64,000 nt of DNA from Serratia silvae (GTDB taxonomy: Bacteria > Pseudomonadota > Gammaproteobacteria > Enterobacterales > Enterobacteriaceae). A program made the translations under genes and the position numbers. Under the pieces are notes generated by a model. That model searched no databases. It was not told the DNA's origin and saw only the letters and a list, made by a program, of their open reading frames with translations. Shown piece after piece: positions 46,518-55,532 of the stretch (the stretch's first letter is position 1; every line of letters begins with the position of its first letter). Location: assembly GCF_023282985.1 (NCBI RefSeq), contig NZ_JAGQDC010000006.1, forward strand, positions 1 to 64,000. The letters are read 5' to 3'.

Positions 46518-48434
46518 ATGGTGAGATTTCCCTACCCACGTTTGGCATCGCTGTTCGATGCTTTGCAGTCCGAAACGTTGCCACAGGACGAACTGGCAAA
46601 GCGTTTTGCCGTGTCTACCCGTACAGTACGTGCCGATATCACCGCGCTGAACGATATTCTGGAGAGTTATGGTGCGCAGTTTGTCCATAGCCGCGGGGCC
46701 GGATACCGCTTGCAGGTTGATGATGAGGCCCGGTTTAGTGCGCTCCAGCATCGGGAACGTAAACAGCACGCCACGCCGCGCAGCGCGCAGGAACGGGTGC
46801 ATTATCTGTTGATTCGCTTTTTGACCTCAGCCTTCTCAATGAAGCTGGAAGATCTGGCCGATGAATGGTTTGTCAGCCGGGGTACGCTGCAAAACGACAT
46901 GGCTGAGGTGAGGGAGCGTCTGGCGCATTACCAGTTAACCATCGAAACCAAGCCGCGCTACGGTATGAAGCTGTTTGGTGCGGAAATGGCAATCCGCGCC
47001 TGCCTGACTGATCTGTTGTTTCAACTGCATCTGGCGGATGCGGAAAACCCATTGCTGAACAATGATATCCTCCACCAGCCGCAGGTACGGACTTTTGCCG
47101 GGCTGCTGCACCCGCTGCTGTCACAATATGCCATTCGTCTGACCGATGAGGGTGAGCAATATCTGATCTTCTACTGTGCTGTGGCGCTGCGGCGCATCAC
47201 AGACGGCTATCCGCTTCAGGATTTTGACGTGGAAGACGGTGATGATGCGGTGCGTAAAGCGTCCACCTGGCTGGCGGGTGAACTGAGTAAGGCCACGGGC
47301 AAAGAGATTGCGGCGGCGGAAGAGGCTTATTTGCGGGTCAACATCGCTGCCAGAAGGGTGCAAGAAGTGCAGCCGACCAAAATCAACGCCGATGATGAAG
47401 AGGCGCTGGTGGATTACATCCTGTCCTATATCAACTCGCACTATAACTACAACCTGCAGAGCGACAAGCAGCTACGGGCCGATCTGCTCACCCATATCAA
47501 AACCATGATCACCAGGGTGAAATACCAGATCAATATCCCTAACCCGCTGTTGGCCAACATCAAACAGCATTATCCGATGGCCTATGATGTGACGTTGGCG
47601 GCAGTCTCAAGCTGGGGAAAACACACGCCTTATACCCTGAGCGAGAATGAAATCGGCTATCTGGTGCTGCATATTGGCGTGGGCCTGGAGCGGCACTACA
47701 ACATTGGCTATGAGCGCCACCCGCACGTGATGCTGGTGTGCGATACCGGTAACTCCACGGTGAGGATGATCCAGGCACAGATTGCGCGCAAGTACCCGCA
47801 GCTGGTGGTGACGCGCATCGTTTCGCTGCGTGATTACGAAATGCTTGGCAGTATCGACGAAGATTTTATCATTTCCAATGCGCGCATCAGTGAGAAGAAC
47901 AAGCCGATCGTGGTGATGTCGCCGTTTCCAACGGAGTATCAGCTAGAGCAGTTGGGCAAGCTGGTGCTGGTCGACCGCACCAAGCCGTATATGTTGGAAA
48001 AATTTTTTGATGCCAGCCACTTCATGATCGTCAACGAGCCGTTAACGCAGGAGCAGCTGTTTAGCAAAGTTTGCGCTCAGTTGGAGCAGGAAGGTTATGT
48101 GGGCAGTGATTTTTACCCTTCGGTCGTTGAGCGGGAGGCCATTGTTTCTACCTTGCTGGGGGAGGGGATTGCTCTGCCGCACTCCCTGGGGCTGTTGGCG
48201 AAAAAGACCGTGGTGGTCACGCTGCTGGCACCGCAGGGTATTCCGTGGGGAGAAGGTGAGGTGGCACACGTCATTTTCTTGCTGGCGATCAGCAAAAGCG
48301 ATTATGAGGAAGCGATGGCGATCTACGAGCTGTTCGTTACCTTTGTGCGCGAACGTTCGATGACCCGCTTGCTGGGTAGTGACAATTTCGACAGCTTCAA
48401 AGCGGTGGCGTTGGACTGCCTGAGCCGTATTTAA
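46518..48434 (+). CDS. PRD-containing transcriptional activator with EIIB and EIIA domains (BglG/MtlR type)
   Basis: The 638-residue regulator has an N-terminal HTH (LPQDELAKRFAVSTRTVRAD), a second HTH (MKLEDLADEWFVSRGTLQND), two PRDs (about 170-390), an EIIB-like domain with its cysteine in MLVCDTGNSTVRM, and a C-terminal EIIA domain of fructose/mannitol type with its histidine in EGIALPHSLG. This is the MtlR/LicR-type DNA-binding architecture; no RNA-binding CAT domain is seen. The start at 46518 follows GGAAAGA. It presumably controls the upstream SFCGS operon according to PTS phosphorylation. Confidence 0.88.
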   Translation: MVRFPYPRLASLFDALQSETLPQDELAKRFAVSTRTVRADITALNDILESYGAQFVHSRGAGYRLQVDDEARFSALQHRERKQHATPRSAQERVHYLLIRFLTSAFSMKLEDLADEWFVSRGTLQNDMAEVRERLAHYQLTIETKPRYGMKLFGAEMAIRACLTDLLFQLHLADAENPLLNNDILHQPQVRTFAGLLHPLLSQYAIRLTDEGEQYLIFYCAVALRRITDGYPLQDFDVEDGDDAVRKASTWLAGELSKATGKEIAAAEEAYLRVNIAARRVQEVQPTKINADDEEALVDYILSYINSHYNYNLQSDKQLRADLLTHIKTMITRVKYQINIPNPLLANIKQHYPMAYDVTLAAVSSWGKHTPYTLSENEIGYLVLHIGVGLERHYNIGYERHPHVMLVCDTGNSTVRMIQAQIARKYPQLVVTRIVSLRDYEMLGSIDEDFIISNARISEKNKPIVVMSPFPTEYQLEQLGKLVLVDRTKPYMLEKFFDASHFMIVNEPLTQEQLFSKVCAQLEQEGYVGSDFYPSVVEREAIVSTLLGEGIALPHSLGLLAKKTVVVTLLAPQGIPWGEGEVAHVIFLLAISKSDYEEAMAIYELFVTFVRERSMTRLLGSDNFDSFKAVALDCLSRI

Positions 48435-48441
48435 CGGTTTT

Positions 48442-48461
48442 CCCCTCTGGATGCAGAGGGG
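48442..48461. terminator. hairpin after the PRD regulator
   Basis: CCCCTCT (48442-48448) and AGAGGGG (48455-48461) form a 7-bp stem 8 bp after the regulator stop and 11 bp from the stop of the convergent small gene. It has no T-run but may end both transcripts. Confidence 0.45.
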
Positions 48462-48471
48462 GATCACCGCA

Positions 48472-48564
48472 TTACTCGTCTTTCTTCTTGCCGAATATCT
48501 TCATCAGCGCACCGACGATCAGCCCCAGGGCGATGCCGCCTAAAATCCAGTCAACCAAACTCAT
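48472..48564 (-). CDS. 30-residue single-helix membrane peptide
   Basis: A 30-codon gene starts MSLVDWILGGIALGLIVGAL and ends with a lysine-rich tail and Asp-Glu, predicting one membrane helix with a basic cytoplasmic C-terminus. The Shine-Dalgarno GGGGGGAA lies 5-6 bp before the ATG at 48564. The frame fits a real small membrane protein better than chance. Its function is unknown. It is convergent with the PRD regulator and 39 bp downstream of the alcohol dehydrogenase start-to-stop frame on the same strand. Confidence 0.65.
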   Translation of the reverse strand: MSLVDWILGGIALGLIVGALMKIFGKKKDE

Positions 48565-48603
48565 TGTTGTTCCCCCCGCAATCCTATTGTTCTGATTATA
48601 TTA

Positions 48604-49731
48604 TCATTCAATCAAGAACGCCCCATCGATCATTAATCTCCGCTGCTCGGGGGTGTAGCTGAGCCAGGAATTCTTGCTGTTGGACTTCTCCAGTACGATG
48701 GCCAGTTCCGCTTTGCTAAGGGATAGCTCGTCTTGCCAGAACGGGGCGATGGCGTGGCGGGTGATAAAGTCGATCAAAAAGCGCGCCGGGCTGTCCTGCT
48801 CTTCAGGGAATAGCCGCAGGGCCAGTTCGGCCATTAACGTACGTTGCTGTGGCTGCTCGCTTTTCCCCAGCAATTCAAGGAACGGTAGCAGCAGGCGGCC
48901 GCAGATCTGACCGTGGTGGTAATCACGCAATGCACCTATCTCTCCCGCAATGCCGTGGATCACGCCCAGCCCCGCCATACTCAACGTAAGACCGCCCAGG
49001 TAGGAAGCCTGCATAATCGCTTCGCGGGCCTCATCGCTCTGTTTCAGCACCGGCCAGGCGCAGAGGAAGTGATGGATGCCGCTCAACGACATCTCGCGCG
49101 ACAGGCCGCTGGCCGTCTTGGAAAGGTAGGCTTCAAACAGATGGGTGAAGGCATCGATAGCGCAATAGGCCAGTACATGATCTGGCGCTCCCTTCAGCAG
49201 ATCAGGATCGAGGATCGCTATCTGCGGCACAAAGTTATTATGCCGCAATGAGGCTTTCACCTTGGTGACCTGAGTATCGGTGATCACCGCGTTTTGGGTT
49301 ACCTCGCTGCCGGTGCCTGCGGTGGTGGGGATGGCGATCAACGGCAGCGTTGCGCCACTGATTTTGCTGTCACCCACTTTTTCCATGTAGCGCAGGGTTG
49401 GCAGCGGGTGTTCGATCAGGGCAGCGAACGCCTTGGCGGCATCCAGCACGCTACCTCCGCCGATGGCTACCACTCTTTGCACCTGACCTCGCCAGTGCGC
49501 TACCCATCGGTCTATTTCTTGCGGTGAGGCTTCATGGGTGACAATTTCTCTGCCTGCTAGCAACGGCGTCAGCGCCGGAGCCAGTTCAGCATAGAGGGTT
49601 CCGTTAAGAAATGATCGGCAGGTGAACAGCAGTGTGCTCTGCGGCTCGGCCTGGAGCAGTGGGATCAGTTGCTGGATGCTGCCCTTGCCAAACCAGGCCT
49701 GCCGGTTGGCGATCATCAGACTAGTGGTCAT
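48604..49731 (-). CDS. iron-containing alcohol dehydrogenase
   Basis: The 375-residue protein is a group III (iron-dependent) alcohol dehydrogenase/dehydroquinate-synthase-like enzyme. It has the NAD-binding VAIGGGSVLDAAKAFA near residue 85, the family segment IAIPTTAGTGSEVTQNAVIT near 128, and metal-ligand histidines in YCAIDAFTHLFEAYLS and GVIHGIAGEIGALRDYHHGQ. The ATG at 49731 (MTTSLMIANRQ) has AGGAG upstream. It is divergent from the LuxR-type gene and probably belongs with the amine-catabolism cluster, perhaps reducing an aldehyde. The substrate is unknown. Confidence 0.88.
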   Translation of the reverse strand: MTTSLMIANRQAWFGKGSIQQLIPLLQAEPQSTLLFTCRSFLNGTLYAELAPALTPLLAGREIVTHEASPQEIDRWVAHWRGQVQRVVAIGGGSVLDAAKAFAALIEHPLPTLRYMEKVGDSKISGATLPLIAIPTTAGTGSEVTQNAVITDTQVTKVKASLRHNNFVPQIAILDPDLLKGAPDHVLAYCAIDAFTHLFEAYLSKTASGLSREMSLSGIHHFLCAWPVLKQSDEAREAIMQASYLGGLTLSMAGLGVIHGIAGEIGALRDYHHGQICGRLLLPFLELLGKSEQPQQRTLMAELALRLFPEEQDSPARFLIDFITRHAIAPFWQDELSLSKAELAIVLEKSNSKNSWLSYTPEQRRLMIDGAFLIE

Positions 49732-50017
49732 GCTCTCTCCTTGACGCATTTGGGCATTGAAGCCACAGCATAGTTCAGCCTGGGTGGGCGAACCAACGCT
49801 TTTACGTCACTTAACTCGAAATTGTTAAGATATTAACCAGCTCGGATTGTGTGGATAATCGTTGCAAGGGCCTAACTTGTGATTTGATTAACATGTAAAC
49901 AATGACGCCCTTGCATTCTGGCCAATTGAATGCTTTTTATAGTCTGTTGGCCCAATATCGGTCGTGGATAAGTTGGGAAACGTTAATTGTTAATTTGTTA
50001 ATGATTGCGGGGGCGAA
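49732..50017. promoter_or_regulatory. divergent control region with spaced inverted repeat
   Basis: The 286-bp gap between the alcohol dehydrogenase and LuxR-type genes holds a perfect 9-bp inverted repeat, TGCAAGGGC (49863-49871) and GCCCTTGCA (49907-49915), 35 bp apart. This spacing suits two dimer half-sites or looping. A/T-rich TTAAT repeats lie just before the LuxR-type start. No gene was recognised. Confidence 0.5.
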
Positions 50018-50785
50018 ATGAATATTCAGGTCGAAAGATTATCAGCGGTGATCGACGCAGTGGCGACCCGCCAATTCTATGCCAGCCTGCTGGGCTATCT
50101 GGAGGGCTTCTTCGCCTTTGATAATGCCATCGTCTATGCCTTCGAATATGGTCAGGCTCCGCGCTGTCTGATGAAAACCGAGAAAGAAAACAGCGATGCG
50201 GTAAACCAGATCTACCAGCAGGGCGCCTATCTTGAAGATCCCTTTTATCAGGCACTGAACGGTGGCGGCCATGGCGATGTGTTTACGCTGCGGCAACTGG
50301 CTCCTTGTGGTTTTTACCAGACGGATTATTACCGTAACTTTTACCGTAAAACCGGCTGGCACGACGAGGCTGGCGTACTGCTGCAACTGACGCCGGAACG
50401 CGGGCTAGGCATATTTTTCGGTTCGGCCCGGCAAACGGTCGGCGTGCGTTATCCCCAGCTAGCTGATCTGCGTGGCGCATTGACGCTGGTAAAAAGCGTG
50501 GCGCGGTTGCATGGGGAAGTGGTGGTCGCGGCTAATGTGCCTACTCCCTCCGCCCCGCTGGTAGATAGCGCAGCCCAGGCGCGCTATGCGTTAAGCTCGC
50601 GCGAACGTGAGGTCGTCGATCTGATACTGAGTGGCAACGGCTCGCAGCAGATCGCCGAACGGCTGTTTATCAGTCTGGGTACGGTAAAAAATCATCGTAA
50701 GAATATTTACGGCAAGCTGAATATTGGTTCTCAGGCCGAGTTGTTCAGCCTGTTCTTGAGTACCCCCCTGCGCCGTACGGCATAA
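50018..50785 (+). CDS. LuxR-family transcriptional regulator
   Basis: The 255-residue protein has a C-terminal LuxR-type HTH (ALSSREREVVDLILSGNGSQ, then QIAERLFISLGTVKNHRKNI) and an N-terminal ligand-sensing region of about 170 residues that does not look like an acyl-homoserine-lactone domain. It precedes the PuuB-like oxidase by 99 bp, so it is probably the local activator of the amine-catabolism genes. The inducer is unknown. Confidence 0.85.
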   Translation: MNIQVERLSAVIDAVATRQFYASLLGYLEGFFAFDNAIVYAFEYGQAPRCLMKTEKENSDAVNQIYQQGAYLEDPFYQALNGGGHGDVFTLRQLAPCGFYQTDYYRNFYRKTGWHDEAGVLLQLTPERGLGIFFGSARQTVGVRYPQLADLRGALTLVKSVARLHGEVVVAANVPTPSAPLVDSAAQARYALSSREREVVDLILSGNGSQQIAERLFISLGTVKNHRKNIYGKLNIGSQAELFSLFLSTPLRRTA

Positions 50786-50884
50786 TGTTAAAAAAGTGTT
50801 GCTAATATCCCTAAAGGGACATAGCCGCCCGCTCAAGCTCTGCTGATAATCCAGGCTAAGGCAATGGGTAAAGGGAGTGCAGCA

Positions 50885-52186
50885 ATGAATAATGAAATCG
50901 AATCGTTAACCTACTACGCGGCGACCAAGAAATACGATCTGCGCTTCCCCACGCTGGAAGAGGATCTGGATGTTGACGTGGTGATCATCGGCGGTGGTTT
51001 CTCCGGCATTAACACGGCGCTGGAACTGGCGGAAAAAGGCATCACCAATATCGCTATTCTGGAGGGCCGCTACCTGGGTTACGGCGGGACGGGCCGCAAC
51101 GGTGGCCAAGTGATGGCCGGGATCGGCCACGATCTGGAGAAGATCAAACGCCACGTTGGCCCGGCAGGGTTAGAAACCATCTTCAAGATCAGCAACCTTG
51201 GTGCCGGGATTATCCGCGAGCGCATTAAAAAGTACGCCATTGACGCCGATTTCTGCTTTGGCTATGGCTACCTCGGCAGCAACGCCAGGCAGGAAAAGAC
51301 CCTGCGTTCCTGGCTTAAAGAGTTCAAAGCGGTCTCACCGAATGAAGAGATCGAGCTCTATACCGGTTCCGAAGTGAAGCAGGTGGTGGGATCTGATGCT
51401 TATACCTGTGCGTTGAAACACATGGGCGGTGGCCACGTTCATTCGCTCAATCTACTGTTGGGAGAGGCGCAGGCGCTGAGCGGTTACGGGGTGAAGATCT
51501 TCGAAAATAGCAACGTGCTGAATGTGGAATACGGCCCGCGCATTACCGTGCGCACCGCCATGGGATCGGTACGCGCCAACAAGATGCTTTGGGCATGTAA
51601 TGGCTTCCTCAACGGCATGGATCCCTTTATCTATAAAAAGACCATCAATACCTACGCCTTCCAGTTGGCGACAGAGCCGCTGTCTGACGAGCTGATCCGC
51701 CAGATCAGCCCGATCCGCGGGGCTTACAGCGACATTCGGCCGGTGATCGACTATTACCGCGTCACCAACGAGAACCGTCTGCTGTTCGGCAGCGCTACCC
51801 GACTGGTCGAATATATTCCTTCAGATCTGAAGGCCTGGAACCGCAACCTGATGCTGAAAGTTTTCCCCTATCTGAAGGACGTGAAGATCGACCTGGCTTG
51901 GGGTGGGCCGCTGTGTTGCAGCGCCAACCTGTTCCCGCAGATTGGCACCCTACCGCAGCACGATAACGTGTTTTACGTGCAGGGCTATTCCGGCTTTGGG
52001 GTAACGCCGAGCCATATCGTTTGCAAGGTGTTGGCGGAAGGAATGAGTGAGGGCTCTGATCGTTATGACCTGATGAGTTCGATCCCGCACGTGGATATTT
52101 TTGGTAAAGACAAGCTACGCCGTGTGATGACCACTGCGGGTAAGGTCTGGCACCAGACCTCCGGCTACTGGAAGGGTCGTCGTTAA
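50885..52186 (+). CDS. PuuB-like FAD-dependent amine oxidoreductase
   Basis: The 433-residue flavoprotein is of the DAO/DadA type and follows E. coli gamma-glutamylputrescine oxidase PuuB in pattern: VVIIGGGFSGINTALELAEKG near residue 32 (FAD-binding), GYGGTGRNGGQVMAGIG, GGHVHSLNLLLGEAQAL, and the C-terminal YVQGYSGFGVTPSHI. It should oxidise an amine to an aldehyde with release of ammonia and hydrogen peroxide. The start at 50885 has GGGAG upstream. It is followed by cupin and aldehyde dehydrogenase genes. Confidence 0.86.
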   Translation: MNNEIESLTYYAATKKYDLRFPTLEEDLDVDVVIIGGGFSGINTALELAEKGITNIAILEGRYLGYGGTGRNGGQVMAGIGHDLEKIKRHVGPAGLETIFKISNLGAGIIRERIKKYAIDADFCFGYGYLGSNARQEKTLRSWLKEFKAVSPNEEIELYTGSEVKQVVGSDAYTCALKHMGGGHVHSLNLLLGEAQALSGYGVKIFENSNVLNVEYGPRITVRTAMGSVRANKMLWACNGFLNGMDPFIYKKTINTYAFQLATEPLSDELIRQISPIRGAYSDIRPVIDYYRVTNENRLLFGSATRLVEYIPSDLKAWNRNLMLKVFPYLKDVKIDLAWGGPLCCSANLFPQIGTLPQHDNVFYVQGYSGFGVTPSHIVCKVLAEGMSEGSDRYDLMSSIPHVDIFGKDKLRRVMTTAGKVWHQTSGYWKGRR

Positions 52187-52215
52187 TTCTGACCACTAAT
52201 CTAAAAGGAAAAACC

Positions 52216-52581
52216 ATGAAACCATTACTGCTTAAGCAAGCGCTACCAGAACTGCAACAGATTGGCAGCGTCAGCAACCTGGGGGCCACGGTGGTTGCCG
52301 GTGAACCCAACGTCGGTGTGGCGATGATTTTTGGCGCGCCAACGGACAACCTGAACTGCGGTGTCTTCAGCTGCACCCGTGGCACCTTCCTGATGGAATA
52401 CCCGTTTGCGGAACATGCCACGGTGTGGGAAGGTTCGGCGACGCTGACCAATGAGAACACCGGTGAGTCGGTAAAGTATCAGGCCGGGGATTCCTGGTTT
52501 GTTGAGAAGGGCACCCCGGTGCGCTGGGAAATCACCTCGGATCGTTTTGTGAAGCATTATCTGGCGATTGTCGAAGGCTAA
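52216..52581 (+). CDS. cupin-domain protein (EutQ-like, DUF861)
   Basis: This 121-residue single-domain cupin has the typical motif region VFSCTRGTFLMEYPFAEHAT and GDSWFVEKGTPVRWEI. Small cupins of this type are common in amine and polyamine degradation clusters, where their role is unclear. It lies between the oxidase (29 bp) and the dehydrogenase (20 bp) and is probably co-transcribed. Confidence 0.82.
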   Translation: MKPLLLKQALPELQQIGSVSNLGATVVAGEPNVGVAMIFGAPTDNLNCGVFSCTRGTFLMEYPFAEHATVWEGSATLTNENTGESVKYQAGDSWFVEKGTPVRWEITSDRFVKHYLAIVEG

Positions 52582-52601
52582 CCCACAAGGAGGGCGATGC
52601 G

Positions 52602-54095
52602 ATGACGGATATTACACTGTTGCCACAGGTAACGGCCTTTCTGGACCGCCAGCAGGGCCACTACATTCACGGCCAACCCGTGGCCGGGGCTGGCGTAGAA
52701 AGGTTTGCAGTGGTTAACCCGGCTACCGGGCTGACCATTGCGCAGGTGAATGAAGGCGGCCAGGTTGAAGTCGATGCGGCGATGCAGGCAGCCTTTGGCG
52801 CTTTCCACGGTAGCTGGGCACAGGTTTCGCCATTGGAGCGTGGCAACTGCCTGACGCGCCTGGCCGATCTGCTGCAAACCCATCGTGAGGAACTGGCGCA
52901 GCTGGAAAGCCTGTGTTCTGGAAAGACCATTCAGCTGTCTCGTGGGCTGGAAATTGATATGGCCTCGCAGTTCCTGCGCTACTTTGCCGGCTGGTCGAGC
53001 AAAATCAGCGGGGAAACGCTGAACGTTTCGTTGCCTTCCTTCCAGGGTGAACAATACACCGCATTCACCCGGCGCGAGCCGTTGGGCGTAGTAGTCGGCA
53101 TCATTCCGTGGAACTTCTCGATCATGATCGCCATCTGGAAGTTGGCTGCTGCGCTCACCTGCGGCTGTACCGTGGTGCTCAAACCGAGTGAATACACGCC
53201 GCTAACCATGCTGCGGGTAGCCGAGTTGGCAACGCAAGCGGGCATCCCGGCTGGTGCACTCAACGTGATCAACGGTTCAGGCGCACGTCTTGGCCCTATG
53301 CTTATCGCTCATCCACGCTGTGCCAAAGTGACCTTCACCGGCTCGGTGCCTACCGGGATCGCGGTAGGCAAAGCGGCAATGGAGCAAGGGATTGTACGTA
53401 CTACGCTGGAGCTGGGGGGGAAGAATGCCGCCGCGTTTCTGGCCGATGTCTCGGTCGACAAGATGGTCGACGGCATTATCGAGGCGGGCTACCTGAACCA
53501 GGGCCAGATCTGTGCCGCAGCGGAACGTTTTTACTTGCCTGCCAGCCATATCGATGAGGTACTGGCAAAGCTGACGCAGCGCTTGGAAGCCATGAAGGTG
53601 GGGTCACCGCTGGATGAGACCACGGAAGTGGGGCCGCTGGCCAACGAGGCACATTACCGCAAGGTACTGGCGTTGTTTGACAAGGCACGGGCTGATGGCA
53701 GCCAGATCGTCTGCGGCGGTCAGGCGTTGGCAGGCCCTGGCTTCTTTGTTGCGCCGACGGCAATCCGCGCTAATGGGCCACATGACGCGTTAATGCGTGA
53801 GGAGACCTTTGGCCCGGTAGGCACTTTCCTGGCCTATGAGGATGAAGAGCAGATGATCGCCATGATCAACGATTCGCCTTATGGCCTGGCCGCCAGCCTG
53901 TGGACTAACGATCTCAGCAAAGCAATGCGCATGATCCCGCGGATTGAAGTGGGCACCTTGTGGATCAACATGCACACCTTCCTCGATCCGGCGTTGCCGT
54001 TCGGTGGGGTGAAATCGTCAGGGATGGGCAGAGAGTTCGGCAGCGCGTTTATCGAGCACTATACCGAGTTGAAGTCGGTGATGGTTCGGTATTAA
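52602..54095 (+). CDS. PuuC-like aldehyde dehydrogenase
   Basis: The 497-residue NAD(P)-dependent enzyme has the ALDH hallmarks: IIPWNFSIMIAIWKLAAALT near residue 165, the catalytic glutamate in TLELGGKNAAAF near 267, and the catalytic cysteine in LNQGQICAAAERFY near 301. It probably oxidises the aldehyde made by the PuuB-like oxidase. A very strong Shine-Dalgarno (AAGGAGGGCGATG) precedes it. An ERIC element begins 4 bp after its stop. Confidence 0.92.
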   Translation: MTDITLLPQVTAFLDRQQGHYIHGQPVAGAGVERFAVVNPATGLTIAQVNEGGQVEVDAAMQAAFGAFHGSWAQVSPLERGNCLTRLADLLQTHREELAQLESLCSGKTIQLSRGLEIDMASQFLRYFAGWSSKISGETLNVSLPSFQGEQYTAFTRREPLGVVVGIIPWNFSIMIAIWKLAAALTCGCTVVLKPSEYTPLTMLRVAELATQAGIPAGALNVINGSGARLGPMLIAHPRCAKVTFTGSVPTGIAVGKAAMEQGIVRTTLELGGKNAAAFLADVSVDKMVDGIIEAGYLNQGQICAAAERFYLPASHIDEVLAKLTQRLEAMKVGSPLDETTEVGPLANEAHYRKVLALFDKARADGSQIVCGGQALAGPGFFVAPTAIRANGPHDALMREETFGPVGTFLAYEDEEQMIAMINDSPYGLAASLWTNDLSKAMRMIPRIEVGTLWINMHTFLDPALPFGGVKSSGMGREFGSAFIEHYTELKSVMVRY

Positions 54096-54099
54096 TCTA

Positions 54100-54226
54100 T
54101 ATCCCCGTCGCCTTTCGAGCCGTAGCGTTGTTGACTGCGTGCGTGAACCCCAGTCACTTACCTAAGTAAGCTCCTGGGGATTAACGCCCTTGTCGCCTAG
54201 CTACGACTCGAAATTCATAGGGGATA
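54100..54226. repeat. ERIC element (127 bp)
   Basis: The element has complementary ends (TATCCCC and GGGGATA) and the conserved ERIC core CCCCAGTCACTTAC/GTAAGCTCCTGGGG. Its length of 127 bp equals the consensus. It lies between the aldehyde dehydrogenase and npr genes, which converge, and could form a long RNA hairpin in either transcript. Confidence 0.9.
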
Positions 54227-54276
54227 GACTTGGAGCAATCTGGATTACAGCTTGAGGGATAACGGCAATATATTAA

Positions 54277-54549
54277 CTAATCCTCGTCGAAGCCTGAATT
54301 AAACAGCTCAATCACCGCTGCCAGCGCCTGCACTTCCTGCGGCCCGGTAGCTTCAATTTCGATCTGGCGGCCCTGGGCGGAATCCAGCATCAGCAGCGCG
54401 ATCACGCTGCTGGCTTCCGCTTCGGTGCCGCTGTCATTACGCAGCAGCACTTCGGCGTCAAAACTCTGCACCAGCTCAAACAGCTTCATCGCCGGGCGTG
54501 CATGCATACCCAGCTTGTTCTTGATTTCAACCGTCTGCTTGACCGTCAT
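54277..54549 (-). CDS. npr: nitrogen-PTS phosphocarrier protein NPr
   Basis: NPr is the HPr-like carrier of the nitrogen-related PTS, passing phosphate from EI-Ntr (PtsP) to EIIA-Ntr (PtsN). The 90-residue protein has the phosphorylatable histidine in [19 protein letters not shown] at residue 16. It overlaps rapZ by 4 bp and ends the rpoN-hpf-ptsN-rapZ-npr operon, as in E. coli. Confidence 0.96.
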   Translation of the reverse strand: MTVKQTVEIKNKLGMHARPAMKLFELVQSFDAEVLLRNDSGTEAEASSVIALLMLDSAQGRQIEIEATGPQEVQALAAVIELFNSGFDED

Positions 54550-55403
54550 TGTTGTTTACGCTTTTCCAGTGTGCGGTGACGTGATTGCACGTTCTTGCCG
54601 CGTGAACGGAAATAATCCGCCAACTGTTCAGCCACGTATACCGAACGGTGCTTACCGCCGGTACAGCCAATGGCGACGGTCAGATAGCTGCGGTTGTTGG
54701 TCTCCAACATCGGCAACCACTGTTCCAGGTAGCTACGGGTCTGGTAGATGAAGTTGTGCACTTCGGTGTGGCGATCGAGGAACGAGGCCACGGGCTTATC
54801 CAGGCCGGTCATCGGGCGCAGTTTAGGGTCCCAGTGCGGGTTGGGCAGGAAACGTACGTCGAACACGTAATCGGCATCAATAGGAATGCCGTGCTTGAAG
54901 CCGAAGGATTCGAACACCATCGTCAGCTCGCGCTCGCGTTTACCCAACAGGCGGGTACGCAGCATTTCCGCCAACTCGTGCACCGACATTTCCGAGGTAT
55001 CGATGATCAGATCGGCACGGGAACGCAGTGGCTCCAGCAGATCGCTTTCTTCATCAATCGCGCTTTCCAGCGACAGGTTCTTGGCAGACAGAGGATGCAG
55101 GCGACGGGTGTCGCTATAACGGCGGATCAGGGTGTTGCGATCGGCATCAAGGAACAGCAGCTGTGGCGTGAAGCTCTCCGGTAGCTGGGTCATTGCATAT
55201 TCAAACACTTCCGGCGATTCCGGCATGTTACGGACGTCGATGCTTACCGCAGCGGAGCTATTACGTTCGGCCAGCGTCTGGGCCAGCTGCGGCAACAACA
55301 CCACGGGCAGGTTATCAACGCAGTAAAAACCCATGTCTTCCAGCGCCCGCAAGGCGACGGATTTCCCCGAACCGGAACGGCCGCTGACAATCATCAGCAC
55401 CAT
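54546..55403 (-). CDS. rapZ: RNase adapter protein RapZ
   Basis: RapZ senses glucosamine-6-phosphate and hands the sRNA GlmZ to RNase E, controlling glmS. The 285-residue protein (start [10 protein letters not shown] region, ATG at 55403) has a Walker A loop GRSGSGKS, and the C-terminal RNA-binding domain with [20 protein letters not shown] and a basic tail. It lies between ptsN and npr. Confidence 0.96.
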   Translation of the reverse strand: MVLMIVSGRSGSGKSVALRALEDMGFYCVDNLPVVLLPQLAQTLAERNSSAAVSIDVRNMPESPEVFEYAMTQLPESFTPQLLFLDADRNTLIRRYSDTRRLHPLSAKNLSLESAIDEESDLLEPLRSRADLIIDTSEMSVHELAEMLRTRLLGKRERELTMVFESFGFKHGIPIDADYVFDVRFLPNPHWDPKLRPMTGLDKPVASFLDRHTEVHNFIYQTRSYLEQWLPMLETNNRSYLTVAIGCTGGKHRSVYVAEQLADYFRSRGKNVQSRHRTLEKRKQQ

Positions 55404-55532
55404 GTGGTAACTCCCCTGGCATCTCAATGGCTCTCATCGCCACCGTTAGGATCTATTATCCGGGCCACGGCCCGGATATATCGTAAGTAAAACAGTAGCG
55501 TTTTCATGGCGGAAAGTCACGCCAGCCGCTGG

